Shown here in pieces: positions 8,516 to 15,899 of a stretch of DNA of 20,158 bases; positions within the stretch are counted from its first letter, which is position 1; every line of letters starts with the position of its first letter. Under the pieces are notes generated by a model. The model was not told the DNA's origin and did not search any database. It was given only the letters and a program-made list of their open reading frames with translations. Source of the stretch: CAZPMO01 sp964587515 (GTDB lineage Bacteria > Pseudomonadota > Alphaproteobacteria > MPNO01). The DNA lies in NCBI GenBank assembly GCA_964587515.1, contig CAZPMO010000085.1:1-20158 (forward strand), written 5' to 3'. Both the position numbers and the translations under genes were made by a program.

Positions 8516-8518
8516 CTC

Positions 8519-9214
8519 ATGTCCAGGTTATTAGCGATTGCGTCGGCGATGTGGATTGGCCTGTTGGCCGGTCAGGCGGTGGCGGACGAAGCGAGCCGTC
8601 TCATCACCGTCCGGGGGCAGGGCGAGGTCTTCGCCGCGCCCGATCGCGCCCGACTCGCGGTCGGGGTGGTGACCCAGGCGTCTTTGGCGAAGCAGGCGCT
8701 TTCGGCCAATAACGAGACCATGGCTCAACTGTTCGCGACGCTGACCCGGTTCGAAATTCCCAAGCGCAAGTTGCGGACAGCGGCTGTTTCGGTCAATCCG
8801 GTCTACCAACGCTCCGGGCCGGGCGGCCCACGGCGTCTTTCCGGATATCGGGTGGTCAACACCGTGTTCGCCACGACGGCCGATCTAAAACGTCTCGGCG
8901 AACTGCTCGACGCCCTGGTTGTCGCCGGCGCAAATCGTATCGGCGGAATCTCGTTTATGGTCGCCGATCCCGCCGGCTTTGCCGCCGCGGCGCGAAAAAA
9001 GGCGCTGGCCGATGCGCGCCGCAAGGCCGCCCTTTATGCCGGAGAGGCCGGCGTGCGGCTCGGTAAAGTGTTGAAGATTATCGAGCAGGGGGCGTCCATG
9101 CCGAGGCCGGAATTCGCCCGGATGGCCGCCGGCGACGCCATGTCGTCGGTGCCGACCGCGCCCGGCGAACAGCGCGTGCGCGTGGCGGTCACCGTGACCT
9201 ACGCCATCGAGTGA
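8519..9214 (+). CDS. SIMPL-domain (DUF541, YggE/BP26-like) periplasmic protein
   Basis: A 231-aa protein with a signal peptide cleaved after GQAVA near residue 22, then one SIMPL domain to the end. Family marks are ITVRGQGEVFAAPDRARLAVGVVTQA at the domain start, KRKLRTAAVSVNPVY in the middle, GYRVVNTVFATTADLKRLGELLDALVVAGANRIGGISF, and ARKKALADARRKAALYAGEAGVRLGKVLKI. The length is typical (YggE about 245 aa). YggE is linked to oxidative-stress tolerance and BP26 is a periplasmic immunodominant Brucella antigen that forms channel-like oligomers; the molecular activity is not settled. The start is fixed by a very strong Shine-Dalgarno. It lies alone, divergent from the receiver gene and converging on the acyl-CoA ligase with 9 bp between stop codons. 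Confidence 0.93.
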   Translation: MSRLLAIASAMWIGLLAGQAVADEASRLITVRGQGEVFAAPDRARLAVGVVTQASLAKQALSANNETMAQLFATLTRFEIPKRKLRTAAVSVNPVYQRSGPGGPRRLSGYRVVNTVFATTADLKRLGELLDALVVAGANRIGGISFMVADPAGFAAAARKKALADARRKAALYAGEAGVRLGKVLKIIEQGASMPRPEFARMAAGDAMSSVPTAPGEQRVRVAVTVTYAIE

Positions 9215-9223
9215 CGCGGATAT

Positions 9224-10775
9224 TCAGTCGGCGGCGCGCTTGCGCCAGGCCTCGCCTATCGCCCCCCGGTCGATTTTTCCGCNNNNNNNNNNNNNNNNNN
9301 NNNNNNTTGGGAATCGCATCGGTCAGGATGACGCGCCGGGGGCGTTTGAACTCGGGCAGCGTCTCCGTGCAGTGGGCCAGCACGGCGCGCTCGTCGAGGC
9401 CGCTGCCGCGGCGCGGCGCCACATAACTCACCACCTCCTCGCCATATACTGCGTCCGGCACGCCGATGGTCGCCGCTTCGGCGATATCGGGGTGCGCGGT
9501 CAGCGCGTTGTCGATCTCCAGCGGCGCGATATTCACGCCGCCCCGGATGATCACGTCCTTGGCGCGGCCGGTGACGTGCAGATAACCATCCGTGTCGAAA
9601 TAACCCAAATCGCCCGATTTCAACCGCGTGTCCCGGATGCGCTCGATCGTTCGGTCCTCCAGCAGATAGCCGAAGGCGGTCTGCGCGCCGCCGGTCTCGA
9701 TTTCGCCGATCTCGCCCGCCGGCAATGCATGGCCGCTTTCGTCCAGCACCCTGAGGTCCTGATACTTGCCGGGTGGTCCGACGCTGCCGATGCGCCGCGC
9801 ATCGTGATGGTTGGCCGCGACAACGCCGCCCTCGCTCATGCCATAAAGCTGCACCAGCTTGATGCCGTATGTCTCCTCGAAACGGCGGTGCCGTTCGATC
9901 ATCAGCGGCGCGGTCGAACAGCTCATAAAGCGTACTGATTTAAAGGCCTCGGTGTCGGCGTCGTCGGCGCGCTCCAGCAGCATGTTGACGACCGTGGGCA
10001 CCGCGATGGCCACCGTCGGGCGGTGATCACGCAGCCAGTCGAAGAAGCGGCTGTTGGAAAAGCGCCGCGCGAAGACGACCTCGGCGCCCGAAACCAGACA
10101 CGGCATCAGGCACAGCATGTGCGACGACGCCCATGAAAAGGACCGGATTTCCAGGACCCGGTCGTCGCCGGTCAGCCCCCAGGCGTCAATCACGTGATCG
10201 GCGATCCAGAAATAATTGCCGAATTGGTGCATCACGCCTTTGGGCGCGGCCGAGGTGCCCGAGGTAAAGCTGATCACCGCGATATCGTCGGGGCCCGCGA
10301 GGCAGGGCAGGACCGGCGTCTCGGGCAATGTCTCGATTTCGGAGAACAGCGCGCCGAAGCCGATCCATTCGCCCGGCCGGTCGGCGGCCAGCGCCGCGCC
10401 GTCCAGATCTTCGTTCCACAGCACCAGCTTTGGCTGCAACCGGTCCAGCATCTCGCCCAGATGGGTCGCGTTGACCTCCACATTGACGGTGCAGAAGGTC
10501 GCGCCGTGGCGCAGGATCCCGAAATAGAGGATCAGCGTCTCCAGAGAGTTTTCGCTCAGCACGGCGACGCGGTCGCCCGCCCCGACGCCGCGCGCCGTCA
10601 AGAAGGCGGCGATACGGTTCGACAGGCGGTAGAGCGCGTCCCAGGTGATGTCCGAACCCTGGTCGATCGAGCGCAGAAAAATCTTGTCGGGGGTGCGTTC
10701 CGCGTGCCCGCGCATCAGGTCCAGTACGCTGCGATAGCGCGACGCATCGGGTGTGAGCGCTTGCGCTCGCGTCAT
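9224..10775 (-). CDS. AMP-forming acyl-CoA synthetase/ligase (ANL family), interrupted by an assembly gap
   Basis: About 510 aa. The ANL core motifs are intact: the P-loop A3 (FTSGTSAAPKGVMH at 170-183), A5 (YGMSE at 311-315), A7 (SGDLGYFD at 387-394) and A8 hinge (GRAKDVIIRGG at 403-413). The frame runs to DAIP (residue 489) and enters the N run at 9306-9283. After the gap the matching frame resumes as GKIDRGAIGEAWRKRAAD and stops at 9226-9224; GK is the A10 catalytic lysine context. The given 24 N does not keep the frame, but an 8-base gap would rebuild the normal P-[KR]-x3-GK spacing. The enzyme activates a carboxylic acid via acyl-AMP to its CoA thioester; the substrate is unknown. The ATG overlaps the UbiD-family stop (ATGA), so the two products probably act together. 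Confidence 0.87.
9283..9306. other. Assembly gap (24 N) inside the acyl-CoA ligase A10 loop
   Basis: A run of 24 undetermined bases. The flanking reading frames agree only if the true gap length is 2 modulo 3, so 24 is a placeholder and not the real distance. Confidence 0.97.
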
Positions 10776-12258
10776 CCCAGCAGGAATCCGAATTTCTCGC
10801 GCGCGCGCCGCGCGCGTTCCGGGCTCGGCGCGTTGACGGCGGGAAACTCGTCGCGCCAGTGGAACGGCCGGCAGGCGTCGATCACCGCGCGTGAGTTGGT
10901 GAGATCGTCGCTGGCGCGTTTCTCGGGCGTCAGGCGCGGGTCCGCGGGGGACGTCCACGCGCCGTCGACCACGTCGATCGAAGTGGCGGGGTCCGAGCGC
11001 GTCAGCACCGCCCACCACAACTCCTCCAGATCCGTCACGTCGATATCGTCGTCGACCACCATGACATAGCGGTTGGCGTAGTTGGTGGCCTGGCATTGCA
11101 GCGCGATATGGCCAGCCTGCTTCGCGTGGCCGGGATAGCGCTGGCGGATGGCGATGCCGTGCAGCAGCCGCGACGAGCCGACTTCGTGGCACCACACCGC
11201 GCTGACATCGGGCACGCCAGCGTCGGCAAGGTTCTGCTTCAGCATCGCCGAACGCAGGATCGCGCGATAGCGGCCCATCTCGTCGGAGCCGCCGCCCNNN
11301 NNNNNNNGGGCGCCACGCCCAGGATGATCGGGTCGTCGCGGTGATAAATCGTTTCGATCTCGAGCACCGGCTCGGGGTGCGCGCCGGACGCGTAATATCC
11401 CGTCCATTCGCCGAACGGCCCTTCGTTCTTGACCTTGCCCGGGTGAAGAAATCCCTCGATTGCGATCTCGGCGTCGGCCGGGAAGGGCAGGCCGGTCAAT
11501 CGCCCCTCGACCACCTCGACCGGCTTGCCGCGGATGCCGCCGACGATGTCGTATTCGCACACGCCGCGCGGCGCCTCGGTGGAGCCCGCGAAGAAGCTCA
11601 GCGGCTCGCCGCCCAGCACCATCACCACCGGCATTTTCTCGCCGTGCGCGAAATATTTCTCGCGGTGCTGATAGCCGTGCTTGCCGGTCACCATGAACAC
11701 GCCGACCGATTTACGATCGTGGATCATCGCGCGATAGGTGCCCACATTGACCCAGCCGTCCTCGGGGTCGCGCGTCACCGTGTAACATCCGGTGCCGATA
11801 TAGCGCCCGCCATCCTTGTCGTGCCAGACCGGCGTCGGGAATTTGTCGAGGTCGATATCGTCGCCGGTCAGTACGTTCTCCAGGATCGGCCCGTCGGCCA
11901 CCACCTTGTGGGGAACCGTCTTGCGGTCCTTCACGAAGGCCTCATGGCAGGCGTCCGATAGCTCGGTCTTGGAAAACGCGTCCGGAAAGCCCAGCGTCAT
12001 GTTGCGCCGCGCGCCCGCGAACACGTTGATCAGGATGCGGTGGCCCGGCGCGCAGCCCGGCACCTGGTCGAACAGCACCGCCGGCCCGTCGTCGGCCTTG
12101 ATGATGGTTTCGGCCGCCAGTCCGATATCCTCCTGCCACGACGCGCCGGATACATGGCGCAACTCGCCCAGCCGCTCGGCCTCCGCCAGCCAGCCCCGAA
12201 GATCGTCATAGGGCGGGGCGCACTTTAAATTGTGGCCTGAATAATCGCGTTCGCTCAT
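10772..12258 (-). CDS. UbiD-family prenylated-FMN decarboxylase, interrupted by an assembly gap
   Basis: Roughly 495 aa in two parts either side of the N run at 11307-11298. The N-terminal part holds the family's catalytic set with the spacing of Fdc1: N171 and R176 in NVGTYR (prFMN/metal and catalytic Arg), H194, E235 in CEYD, and the E-G-P-F-G-E block with E279 and E284. The C-terminal part begins GGGSDEMGRYRAILRSAML and includes CHEVGSSRLLHGIAIRQRYPGHAKQA and MVVDDDIDVTDLEELWWAV, both characteristic of UbiD. These enzymes reversibly decarboxylate aromatic or alpha,beta-unsaturated acids using prenylated FMN made by UbiX; no ubiX lies in the window. The frame change at the gap is an assembly effect. 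The ATG at 12258 is preferred; ATG at 12267 is an alternative. It is coupled by ATGA to the acyl-CoA ligase. Confidence 0.88.
11298..11307. other. Assembly gap (10 N) inside the UbiD-family gene
   Basis: Ten undetermined bases between the codons for ILGVAP and GGGSDEMGRYR. The frames match only if the true length is 2 modulo 3, so 10 is a placeholder. Confidence 0.97.
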
Positions 12259-12265
12259 GGCCGCC

Positions 12266-12294
12266 ATTTAAGGCGCAATGGCGCGTCCGGTAAA
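12266..12294 (-). promoter_or_regulatory. Candidate promoter of the UbiD/ligase pair
   Basis: On the minus strand TTTACC (12294-12289) and TTAAAT (12271-12266) are separated by 17 nt; each matches 4 of 6 consensus positions. The -10 ends 7 nt before the ATG at 12258, so transcription would begin at or next to the start codon. Confidence 0.35.
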
Positions 12295-12310
12295 CGAGAT
12301 TCGGGGAGGG

Positions 12311-12325
12311 CGGTTTCATGAACCG
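12311..12325. repeat. 15-bp inverted repeat in the UbiD/porin divergent region
   Basis: CGGTT and AACCG arms flank TCATG, with an overlapping TTCATGAA palindrome. Its place between divergently transcribed genes makes it a possible operator, but no regulator gene is nearby. Confidence 0.4.
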
Positions 12326-12371
12326 AGGCGGATGTTCAAGATTCGGCGATTTTATTGCGAATAAGACGCAT

Positions 12372-12399
12372 TTGCATTTTATCCTAATTAACCTATGTT
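12372..12399 (+). promoter_or_regulatory. Candidate porin promoter
   Basis: TTGCAT (12372-12377), 16-nt spacer, TATGTT (12394-12399), inside the most AT-rich stretch of the neighbourhood. It would give a leader of roughly 48 nt before the porin ATG. Confidence 0.4.
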
Positions 12400-12441
12400 G
12401 TGCGAGGGAGCGAGGAAACAGTGAATATCAATGCCCGGAAA

Positions 12442-12447
12442 AAGGAG
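12442..12447 (+). promoter_or_regulatory. Shine-Dalgarno that fixes the porin start
   Basis: AAGGAG 6 nt before the ATG at 12454. It favours the 440-aa product over an in-frame GTG at 12400 that lacks a site and would bury the signal peptide. Confidence 0.75.
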
Positions 12448-12453
12448 AGGCCA

Positions 12454-13776
12454 ATGAGATATGCGAATTTGGGGAGCACCTTGAGATGGACCGTGGCCGC
12501 GACCGTGCTTTCGGTGTTGGCGGTACCGGCCGTTGCGCAAACCGCCGATCCGGCCGCCCTCACCGAGTTACGGCGCATGATCGCGGCTCAGCAAAAACAG
12601 ATGACGGCCCAAGCGGCGGTCCTGGAGCGGCTTCGGCGCCGGGTCGAAACGCTGTCGCGGGTCGCCCGCGAAACGAAGGCGACGGCCGAGCGGGGCGCCA
12701 CCGCCACGGTGACGACTGCGGCCGCGACGGGTAAGCCCGCAGACGCGAAGGCCGACCCGGATCGCATGTCCCTAGCCATTTCCGGGCAGGTGAACCGCGC
12801 GGTCCTACACATCGATGACGGCACCAATGGCGAAATCTTCCACGTCGACAACGATCATTCCTCGACGCGCCTCCGGCTGGTCGGCAAGGGCAGGCTCAGC
12901 GACGACCTCACGATCGGAGCGGAAATCGAGGTCCAGATGGAATCGAACTCGACCGGCTCGGTCAGCCAGGACGATAACGACAATGGTGTCGGCGGCACGA
13001 GCTTCACGGAACGCAAGCTGCAGGTGCTGGTCGATAGCAGGCGGTTCGGCAAGCTGTGGCTCGGTCAGGGAAGCACCGCTTCCGACAGCACGTCGCAGGT
13101 CGATCTCTCCGGCACCACGGTCATCGCTTATTCCAAGTCGCCCGAGGAATTGGCTGGCGGCGTCAAGTTCTTCAGCCCGTCGACGCGCGCCTTCGGTCCG
13201 GCGATCAAGAGCGTGTTTTCCAATTTCGACGGGCTCAGCCGCGACGATCGTATCCGTTACGACACCCCGAAGTTCGGCGGTTTCGGCCTGTCGGCGTCCC
13301 ACGTGTCGGGTGGCGCCTATGATTTCGCGCTGCGCTACGCCGCCAAGTATGGCGCCTTCAAGACCGCCGCCGCGGTCGCGTTCGCTGATCCCGGATCGAT
13401 CAGCGCCACGATCGAGAATCAGCATAACGGCTCGTTCTCGTTGTTGCACGACAGCGGCTTCAACGTGACTTTCGCCGCCGGTCACGCCGCGCCCGAACGC
13501 ACTGGATCCGATCCGGTCTTCGCTTACGGCAAGCTCGGGTATATCGCCAGGTTCTTCGATATCGGCGAGACCGCGTTCGCCATCGACTTCACGCGCGCTG
13601 ACAACATCGGCCAGGACGACGACGAGGCGACCTCGTTAGGGTTCGGCGCGGTGCAGAACCTCAAAAAGTTCGGAACCCAGTTCTATGCCGGCGTGCGCAA
13701 CCACGGCCTCGACCGGACGGGCAGCGATTTCGACGACGTATTGACGACGCTCGCCGGCGCGCGGGTGAAGTTCTAG
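12454..13776 (+). CDS. Outer-membrane porin (16-strand type) with N-terminal coiled coil
   Basis: A 440-aa exported protein. The signal peptide ends at PAVA near residue 28. Residues about 35-80 form a heptad-like coiled coil (LTELRRMIAAQQKQMTAQ onward), followed by an Ala/Thr linker. From about 105 the sequence is amphipathic beta-strand: SLAISGQVNRAVL, STRLRLVGKGRLSDDLTIGAEIEVQ, FGKLWLGQGSTASDSTSQ, FGGFGLSASHVSGGAY. It ends with Phe (LAGARVKF), the outer-membrane assembly signal recognised by the BAM machinery. The pattern fits general alphaproteobacterial porins, which let small hydrophilic solutes diffuse in. It is transcribed away from the UbiD/ligase pair, so it may admit their substrate (inference), or may simply be a general porin. 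Confidence 0.9.
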   Translation: MRYANLGSTLRWTVAATVLSVLAVPAVAQTADPAALTELRRMIAAQQKQMTAQAAVLERLRRRVETLSRVARETKATAERGATATVTTAAATGKPADAKADPDRMSLAISGQVNRAVLHIDDGTNGEIFHVDNDHSSTRLRLVGKGRLSDDLTIGAEIEVQMESNSTGSVSQDDNDNGVGGTSFTERKLQVLVDSRRFGKLWLGQGSTASDSTSQVDLSGTTVIAYSKSPEELAGGVKFFSPSTRAFGPAIKSVFSNFDGLSRDDRIRYDTPKFGGFGLSASHVSGGAYDFALRYAAKYGAFKTAAAVAFADPGSISATIENQHNGSFSLLHDSGFNVTFAAGHAAPERTGSDPVFAYGKLGYIARFFDIGETAFAIDFTRADNIGQDDDEATSLGFGAVQNLKKFGTQFYAGVRNHGLDRTGSDFDDVLTTLAGARVKF

Positions 13777-13806
13777 GAGAGGACCCGTACTGCCAGGAAA
13801 CACGCC

Positions 13807-13974
13807 ATGTCGAAAGCAATCATGCCACAATTGGCCATCGTCCTGCTTCTTTCCTTTCTGATTATCGGATGCGAAGGAGGCAAGCCATTCGATCCCCCAA
13901 CAGCCGGGGAAATTCCGTCCGGCCCGGGTCTGTTTTCAGGCGAGGACGGCGAGTTCAAGCTTTACAGGAAATAG
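13807..13974 (+). CDS. Small lipoprotein, 55 aa
   Basis: A short gene 30 nt after the porin. The product opens with a Lys-containing n-region, then a hydrophobic core (LAIVLLLSFLIIGC) ending in a lipobox I-I-G-C with lipidated Cys22. The mature part is only 34 residues: Glu/Gly/Lys after the Cys, a Pro-rich stretch, and an acidic tail GLFSGEDGEFKLYRK. Glu after the Cys (not Asp) would favour sorting to the outer membrane under Lol rules. Small lipoproteins of this build are common in alphaproteobacteria and are easily missed by annotation. AGGA lies about 11 nt upstream of the ATG. Its function is unknown; co-transcription with the porin is likely. An alternative start at the second Met (residue 6) would still give a signal peptide. 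Confidence 0.72.
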   Translation: MSKAIMPQLAIVLLLSFLIIGCEGGKPFDPPTAGEIPSGPGLFSGEDGEFKLYRK

Positions 13975-14058
13975 CGCCACGCGCCGTGGAGTGAAGCGCC
14001 GTATTGGTCGGGCGCGCCTTGACCTTGTAATCGGGGTGATCGCGTCCCATCGTGCCCG

Positions 14059-14078
14059 CCATTGGACTTCTCCAATGG
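14059..14078. repeat. Perfect 8-bp hairpin upstream of the first cyclase
   Basis: CCATTGGA and TCCAATGG arms with a CTTC loop. The left arm contains the -35-like TTGGA. It could be an operator or a transcript hairpin; no T tract follows, so it is not a standard terminator. Confidence 0.6.
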
Positions 14079-14091
14079 GCGGTCGTAAACT
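14062..14091 (+). promoter_or_regulatory. Candidate promoter of the first cyclase gene
   Basis: TTGGAC (14062-14067), 18-nt spacer, TAAACT (14086-14091), within a block that recurs before the second cyclase. The predicted leader is about 30 nt. The -35 lies in the left arm of the 14059-14078 inverted repeat. Confidence 0.5.
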
Positions 14092-14127
14092 CCGACATCT
14101 AATTATCTCCAGTGCTAAACGGTCGAA

Positions 14128-15888
14128 ATGCCGACAGGGCGCGCCCAACGAAAACTCGCGGCGATTTTCGTGGCCGATGTTGTCGGCTATTCGCGGCTGA
14201 TGGGCGCTGATGAAGAAGGCACGCTTTCCGCGCTGACCGCCCTTCGCAATGAGGTGATCGAGCCCGGCATCGCCGAACATCGCGGCCGAATAGTCAACAC
14301 GACCGGGGATGGAATCCTCGCCGAATTCGCCAGCGTGGCGGACGCCGTGCAGTGCGCGATCGCGTTCCAAAAAGGCGTCGCGGCGCGCAACGCGGAAATA
14401 CCGGAAGAGCGCAGAATCACGTTTCGCATTGGCGTGAACCTTGGCGATGTGATCGAGCAGGACGGCGATGTTTTCGGCGAGGGGGTAAATGTCGCGGCCC
14501 GGCTGGAGGGGTTGGCCGATCCCGGCGGCGTGCTGGTTTCCGGGGATGTCTGGCGTCAGCTCAAGGGCGAGCAGCGCGCCTCGTTCGAGGACGCCGGCGA
14601 ACAACGGCTCAAAAATATCGCCGATCCGGTCCGCGCCTATCGTCTGGCTGGGAGTTCCGGGCCCGGTTCCGCGTCGCCCGACCACGCCCATGAAGACCGG
14701 CCAACGGTCGCGGTCCTGCCCTTCGACAACATGTCGGGCGATACCGAACAGGAATATTTCGCCGACGGCATTACGGAAGACATCATCACCGCGCTGTCCA
14801 AGCACCGCTGGCTCAAGGTCGTCGCGCGCAATACCACTTTCGGGTTCAAGGGCCAGTCTCCGGATGTCCGCCAGATCGCGACCCAGCTTGGCGCCGACTA
14901 CATAGTCGAGGGCAGCGTGCGACGTGGCGGCGGAAGAGTGCGGGTCACCGCGCAGCTTATCGACGCGGAGCAGGGCGATCACTTGTGGGCGGAGCGTTAC
15001 GATCGCGACCTGGAGGATATATTCGTGGTCCAGGACGAGATCACCGATACCATCGTCGGACGTATCGAGCCCGAACTCGGGGCCGCCGAACGGCATCGCG
15101 TCGCGCGAAAACCGCGAACGAACCTGCAGGCATGGGACTGCTTTCATCTGGGCATCGCCCATTTCTACAAATTCACCGCCGAGGACAATCTCGAAGCGCA
15201 ATCGCTGTTCAAGCGCAGCGCGGAGCTCGATCCCGATTTCGGCGACGCCTACGCCTGGTGGTCCTATGCGGTCGTGTGCGGCATGATTTACTGGGATTCC
15301 GAGCCCGAGCAAGCGATGCTCGACGAAGCCATGGCGCCGGCGAACCGGGCGCTCGATATCGACGAACATAACGCCGTATTTTATGCCCTGAAGGCGCGCA
15401 TCCATCTTGCCCGGTGTGAGTACGCGGCCGCTCTTTCCAGCAACGAATCGGCGATCAGGCTGAACCCGACTTTCGCCGTCGCCTACTGTGCGCTCGGCGA
15501 TTCGCTCGCCTATGAAGGCCGATACGACGAAGCCATCGGCCAGTTCGAGCGGGCGATCTCGCTAAGTCCCAACGACCCGCAGCGTTGGGCCTTTCTCACC
15601 TACGGCGCGCTGGCGCTGATCTTCAAAGGCGATTTCGAAACCGCGCTGGAATGGGCCGAACGGGCCAGCGTGGTCCCCAACTGCCAGTACTGGACCACCG
15701 CGCACATGGCGGTGGCGCTCGCCCATCTCGATCGGCCGGACGAGGCCGCGCGCGCCGTCGCCAAGCTGCTCGCCGAAAAGCCCGGTTTCACGTGCTCCCT
15801 TGCGAAACGAAAGCTGTTCTACATAAAGCGGCCCGAACAATTGGAGATATATCTCGACGGTCTTCGCAAGGCGGGTCTGCCGGATTAG
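14128..15888 (+). CDS. Class III nucleotide cyclase with TolB-like and TPR domains
   Basis: 586 aa. Residues 8-170 are a class III cyclase homology domain: metal Asp17 (FVADVVGYS) and Asp61 (TTGDG), D114 (DVFGEGVN), N121 and R125 (VNVAAR). At residue 57, where adenylate cyclases carry the adenine-selecting Lys of KTTGDG, this protein has Asn (AAC). Residues about 193-315 are a TolB N-terminal-like domain (TVAVLPFDNMSGDTEQEYFADGITEDII), and about 330-575 are TPR helices (ALDIDEHNAVFYALKARIHLA, RYDEAIGQFERAISLSPNDP). No membrane segment or signal peptide is seen, so it is probably cytoplasmic. The family couples an unknown input via TolB/TPR to cAMP or cGMP synthesis; the Asn makes activity and substrate uncertain. 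The start ATG has no evident Shine-Dalgarno. It is a tandem partner of the next gene. Confidence 0.9.
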   Translation: MPTGRAQRKLAAIFVADVVGYSRLMGADEEGTLSALTALRNEVIEPGIAEHRGRIVNTTGDGILAEFASVADAVQCAIAFQKGVAARNAEIPEERRITFRIGVNLGDVIEQDGDVFGEGVNVAARLEGLADPGGVLVSGDVWRQLKGEQRASFEDAGEQRLKNIADPVRAYRLAGSSGPGSASPDHAHEDRPTVAVLPFDNMSGDTEQEYFADGITEDIITALSKHRWLKVVARNTTFGFKGQSPDVRQIATQLGADYIVEGSVRRGGGRVRVTAQLIDAEQGDHLWAERYDRDLEDIFVVQDEITDTIVGRIEPELGAAERHRVARKPRTNLQAWDCFHLGIAHFYKFTAEDNLEAQSLFKRSAELDPDFGDAYAWWSYAVVCGMIYWDSEPEQAMLDEAMAPANRALDIDEHNAVFYALKARIHLARCEYAAALSSNESAIRLNPTFAVAYCALGDSLAYEGRYDEAIGQFERAISLSPNDPQRWAFLTYGALALIFKGDFETALEWAERASVVPNCQYWTTAHMAVALAHLDRPDEAARAVAKLLAEKPGFTCSLAKRKLFYIKRPEQLEIYLDGLRKAGLPD

Positions 15889-15899
15889 ACGCCTGTTTT

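Noticed and set aside
10194..11069. A 291-codon plus-strand frame opposite the ligase and UbiD genes
   Set aside because: Antisense shadow; it spans two real genes and has no domain signature.
9224..12258. Frame changes in the ligase and UbiD genes read as pseudogenes
   Set aside because: Both changes coincide with runs of N, and both downstream frames carry conserved motifs; the gap sizes are placeholders.
12400..12453. GTG start for the porin at 12400
   Set aside because: It would put 18 polar residues before the signal peptide and lacks a Shine-Dalgarno, whereas ATG at 12454 has AAGGAG 6 nt upstream.
13977..13989. CCACG-CGC-CGTGG hairpin after the small lipoprotein, as a terminator
   Set aside because: Only a 5-bp stem and no T tract; hairpins this short are common by chance at this GC content.
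13936..15405. A 489-codon open frame on the minus strand opposite the first cyclase
   Set aside because: It is antisense to a clearly real gene, has no recognisable domain or start site, and shows the Arg/His/Gly-rich composition expected from reading a GC-rich gene backwards.
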